Positions 62,674 through 64,000 of a stretch of DNA of 64,000 bases are shown piece after piece; position 1 is the first letter of the stretch, and the number at the start of each line of letters is the position of its first letter. A model generated the notes under the pieces. It was not told the origin of the DNA. It did no database searches and worked only from the letters and a program-made list of their open reading frames with translations. This DNA comes from Bog-756 sp963769765. GTDB lineage: Bacteria > Actinomycetota > Acidimicrobiia > Acidimicrobiales > RAAP-2. The translations under genes and the position numbers were made by a program. The stretch is from the NCBI GenBank assembly GCA_963769765.1, contig CAVYNA010000002.1, positions 62,001-126,000 of the forward strand. The letters run 5' to 3'.

Positions 62674-63123
62674 ATGTGGATGATCAGAACGTCCGCGGTG
62701 AAGTTGACGGTGGCAGTGCTCGCGACCGGTGCGCTGACCGTCGCCGGTGCGGGCGTGGTCAGTGCCGCCACGGGCACCGGCACGACCGCGCCGGGCAGCC
62801 ACGTCCACCACGCCGCGCAGTTCAGTTGTGCCGATGCCCGAGGTGTCCTCGCCAAGCTGACGAGAAGCGAGCGCCGTATCGCAGCGGGTCTTCCCAAACT
62901 GACCGCGACTGCCGCGCGTGCGATGCAGACCGGTGACACGTCCTACGGGCAGAAGCTGGACCGGCTCATCCGGCACCTCGAGAGTGCCCGGTACAAGCTC
63001 CGTCAGGAGAAGATCGCGACCAAGATCGACGCCCGGTGCCACGTCACCGCCCCGGGTGCGCCACTCGCGCCGGCGACCACCACGCCTCCCGCTCCGACCA
63101 ACTCGACCACCTCGACCACGTAG
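62674..63123 (+). CDS. Small secreted helical protein, second of a paralogous pair
   Basis: It has the same build as the gene 157 bp upstream: signal peptide, His-containing linker, and a helical domain with cysteines near 52 and 122 and R-I-A-A-G-L-P-K-L-T-A. It adds a Pro/Thr-rich tail that may span the wall or be glycosylated. The pair arose by tandem duplication. Confidence 0.7.
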   Translation: MWMIRTSAVKLTVAVLATGALTVAGAGVVSAATGTGTTAPGSHVHHAAQFSCADARGVLAKLTRSERRIAAGLPKLTATAARAMQTGDTSYGQKLDRLIRHLESARYKLRQEKIATKIDARCHVTAPGAPLAPATTTPPAPTNSTTSTT

Positions 63124-63154
63124 CAACCGAGGGGGGACCGGCCCATCGGAGGGC

Positions 63155-64000
63155 TCAGCTGTTCGGCAGCGTGTCCACGAACGAGTGGGACAGCGCGGCG
63201 AGCCCGCCTGCGAGCGGCTCCGGCGTGCCGTCGAGTGCGGACACGGCCTGCTCGGCGAAGGCGCGGGCGACGAGCACCGCGTCCCCGATCGCACCTGACT
63301 GCGCCACGATCGAGCGTGCCTTGTCGCGCTCGGGTTGACCGAGGGGCTGCCCGAGGAGCGGGCCGAGCTCCGGACCGGCGACGGGATCCGACAGCGCGAG
63401 CAGGACGGGGAGGGTGTAGATGCCCTCGGCGAGATCCTGACCGGCGGGCTTCCCGAGCTCGGCCTCGGATCCGACGATGTCGAGGATGTCGTCGCGGACC
63501 TGGAAGATCATCCCGAAGTACCGCCCGAAGGTTGTGAAGGACTCGACGCGATCGCGGGGGAGGCCGCCGGTCAGCGCGCCGATCCGGCACGAGGTGGACA
63601 TCAGCGCGGCCGTCTTGCCGGCGATCGCCTCCGAGTAGTCGTCCCGGGTGCGGCCCTTCTGGTAGGCGGCGCGCACCTCGGCGACCTGCCCCTGGCAGAG
63701 GTCCCCGAGCGTCGAGGCGAGCAGCGCCGCGATCTCCGTGCCGAGGCCCGCAGCGATCTCTGCGGAGCGGGCCAGCAGGAAGTCTCCGGCGACGATGGCC
63801 ACCAGGTTGCCGAACCGTGCGTTCACGCTCTCGACGTTGCGCCTGACGGTGGCCTCGTCCATCACGTCGTCGTGGTAGAGGGAGGCCAGATGGACGAGCT
63901 CGACCGCGACGGCTCCGAGCAGGTCCTCCCTGGTCGCCGGTCGCTCACCGCCCGTGGCGGTGGCCAGGGCGAGGACCGGGCGGAGGCGCTTCCCACCGGC
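63155..64000 (-). CDS. Polyprenyl diphosphate synthase (5' end beyond window)
   Basis: The frame runs off the right edge. G-K-R-L-R-P lies near the edge, the first Asp-rich motif is D-D-V-M-D and the second is D-D-I-L-D. The residues before the first motif (H-L-A-S-L-Y-H) suit a medium or long chain trans-prenyltransferase supplying menaquinone side chains. Chain length cannot be fixed from sequence. Confidence 0.9.
   Translation of the reverse strand, partial: AGGKRLRPVLALATATGGERPATREDLLGAVAVELVHLASLYHDDVMDEATVRRNVESVNARFGNLVAIVAGDFLLARSAEIAAGLGTEIAALLASTLGDLCQGQVAEVRAAYQKGRTRDDYSEAIAGKTAALMSTSCRIGALTGGLPRDRVESFTTFGRYFGMIFQVRDDILDIVGSEAELGKPAGQDLAEGIYTLPVLLALSDPVAGPELGPLLGQPLGQPERDKARSIVAQSGAIGDAVLVARAFAEQAVSALDGTPEPLAGGLAALSHSFVDTLPNS

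Overview
The window is about 70% G+C and densely coded. Its gene content points to an actinobacterium, most likely of the class Acidimicrobiia (inference). The signs are a WhiB factor, an RsrA-type anti-sigma factor, a neighbouring pair of ArsA-like ATPases, GSI and GSII glutamine synthetases side by side, a TrkA pair next to a KimA-like permease, and secreted proteins with SDGGIFAF repeats. Many genes start with GTG and overlap the previous gene by 4 bp (GTGA or ATGA). At least ten promoters look leaderless, with a TANNNT box ending 6-8 nt before the start codon.

Region 1 (1-4.4 kb, mostly +) holds the end of a serine hydrolase, a large secreted repeat protein, and an XRE regulator overlapping a GNAT acetyltransferase. 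Region 2 (4.4-15.1 kb, -) is an extended phosphate-uptake operon, pstS-pstC-pstA-pstB. It continues into two more PstS-like proteins with C-terminal membrane anchors (one frameshifted), a sortase-like protein whose catalytic Cys is Ser, a cupredoxin-like lipoprotein with an incomplete copper site, and a cyclic-nucleotide-binding protein. A palindrome over the promoter and a large pstS/pstC hairpin look regulatory.

Region 3 (15.5-23.3 kb) holds a secreted IPT/TIG protein, tRNA-Pro(CGG), a CorC-like CBS protein, a receiver-only response regulator, two ArsA-like ATPases beside whiB, and a thiol-oxidation cluster (DUF929-VKOR-DUF929). Region 4 (23.4-29.1 kb) holds an alpha/beta hydrolase, a Nudix hydrolase, an Mrp/ApbC Fe-S carrier, an ErpA/IscA protein, a compact xanthine-dehydrogenase-like protein with no normal start codon, and RidA. 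Region 5 (29.1-36.2 kb) holds a GlnR-like regulator, GSI, GSII, glutamine-dependent NAD synthetase, a putative ferritin-like protein and a primary-type sigma factor.

Region 6 (36.2-44.1 kb) holds a HAD phosphatase, the TrkA pair, a KimA-like permease fused to an OB-fold domain, and a K+-independent H+-pyrophosphatase. Region 7 (44.2-51.3 kb) holds topA-tmk-holB, tRNA-Thr(CGT), an ECF sigma/anti-sigma pair and a zincin. Region 8 (51.2-61.1 kb, +) is a cofactor superoperon: tilS-hpt-folE-folP-folB-folK-panG-like-panC-nadB-nadC-coaX. It lacks the ftsH often found after hpt, and its folP is fused to a phosphatase-like domain whose catalytic Cys is Gln. Region 9 (61.1-64 kb) holds a TetR regulator, two paralogous small secreted proteins and a partial polyprenyl diphosphate synthase.

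No insertion sequence, prophage, CRISPR array or rRNA gene was seen.
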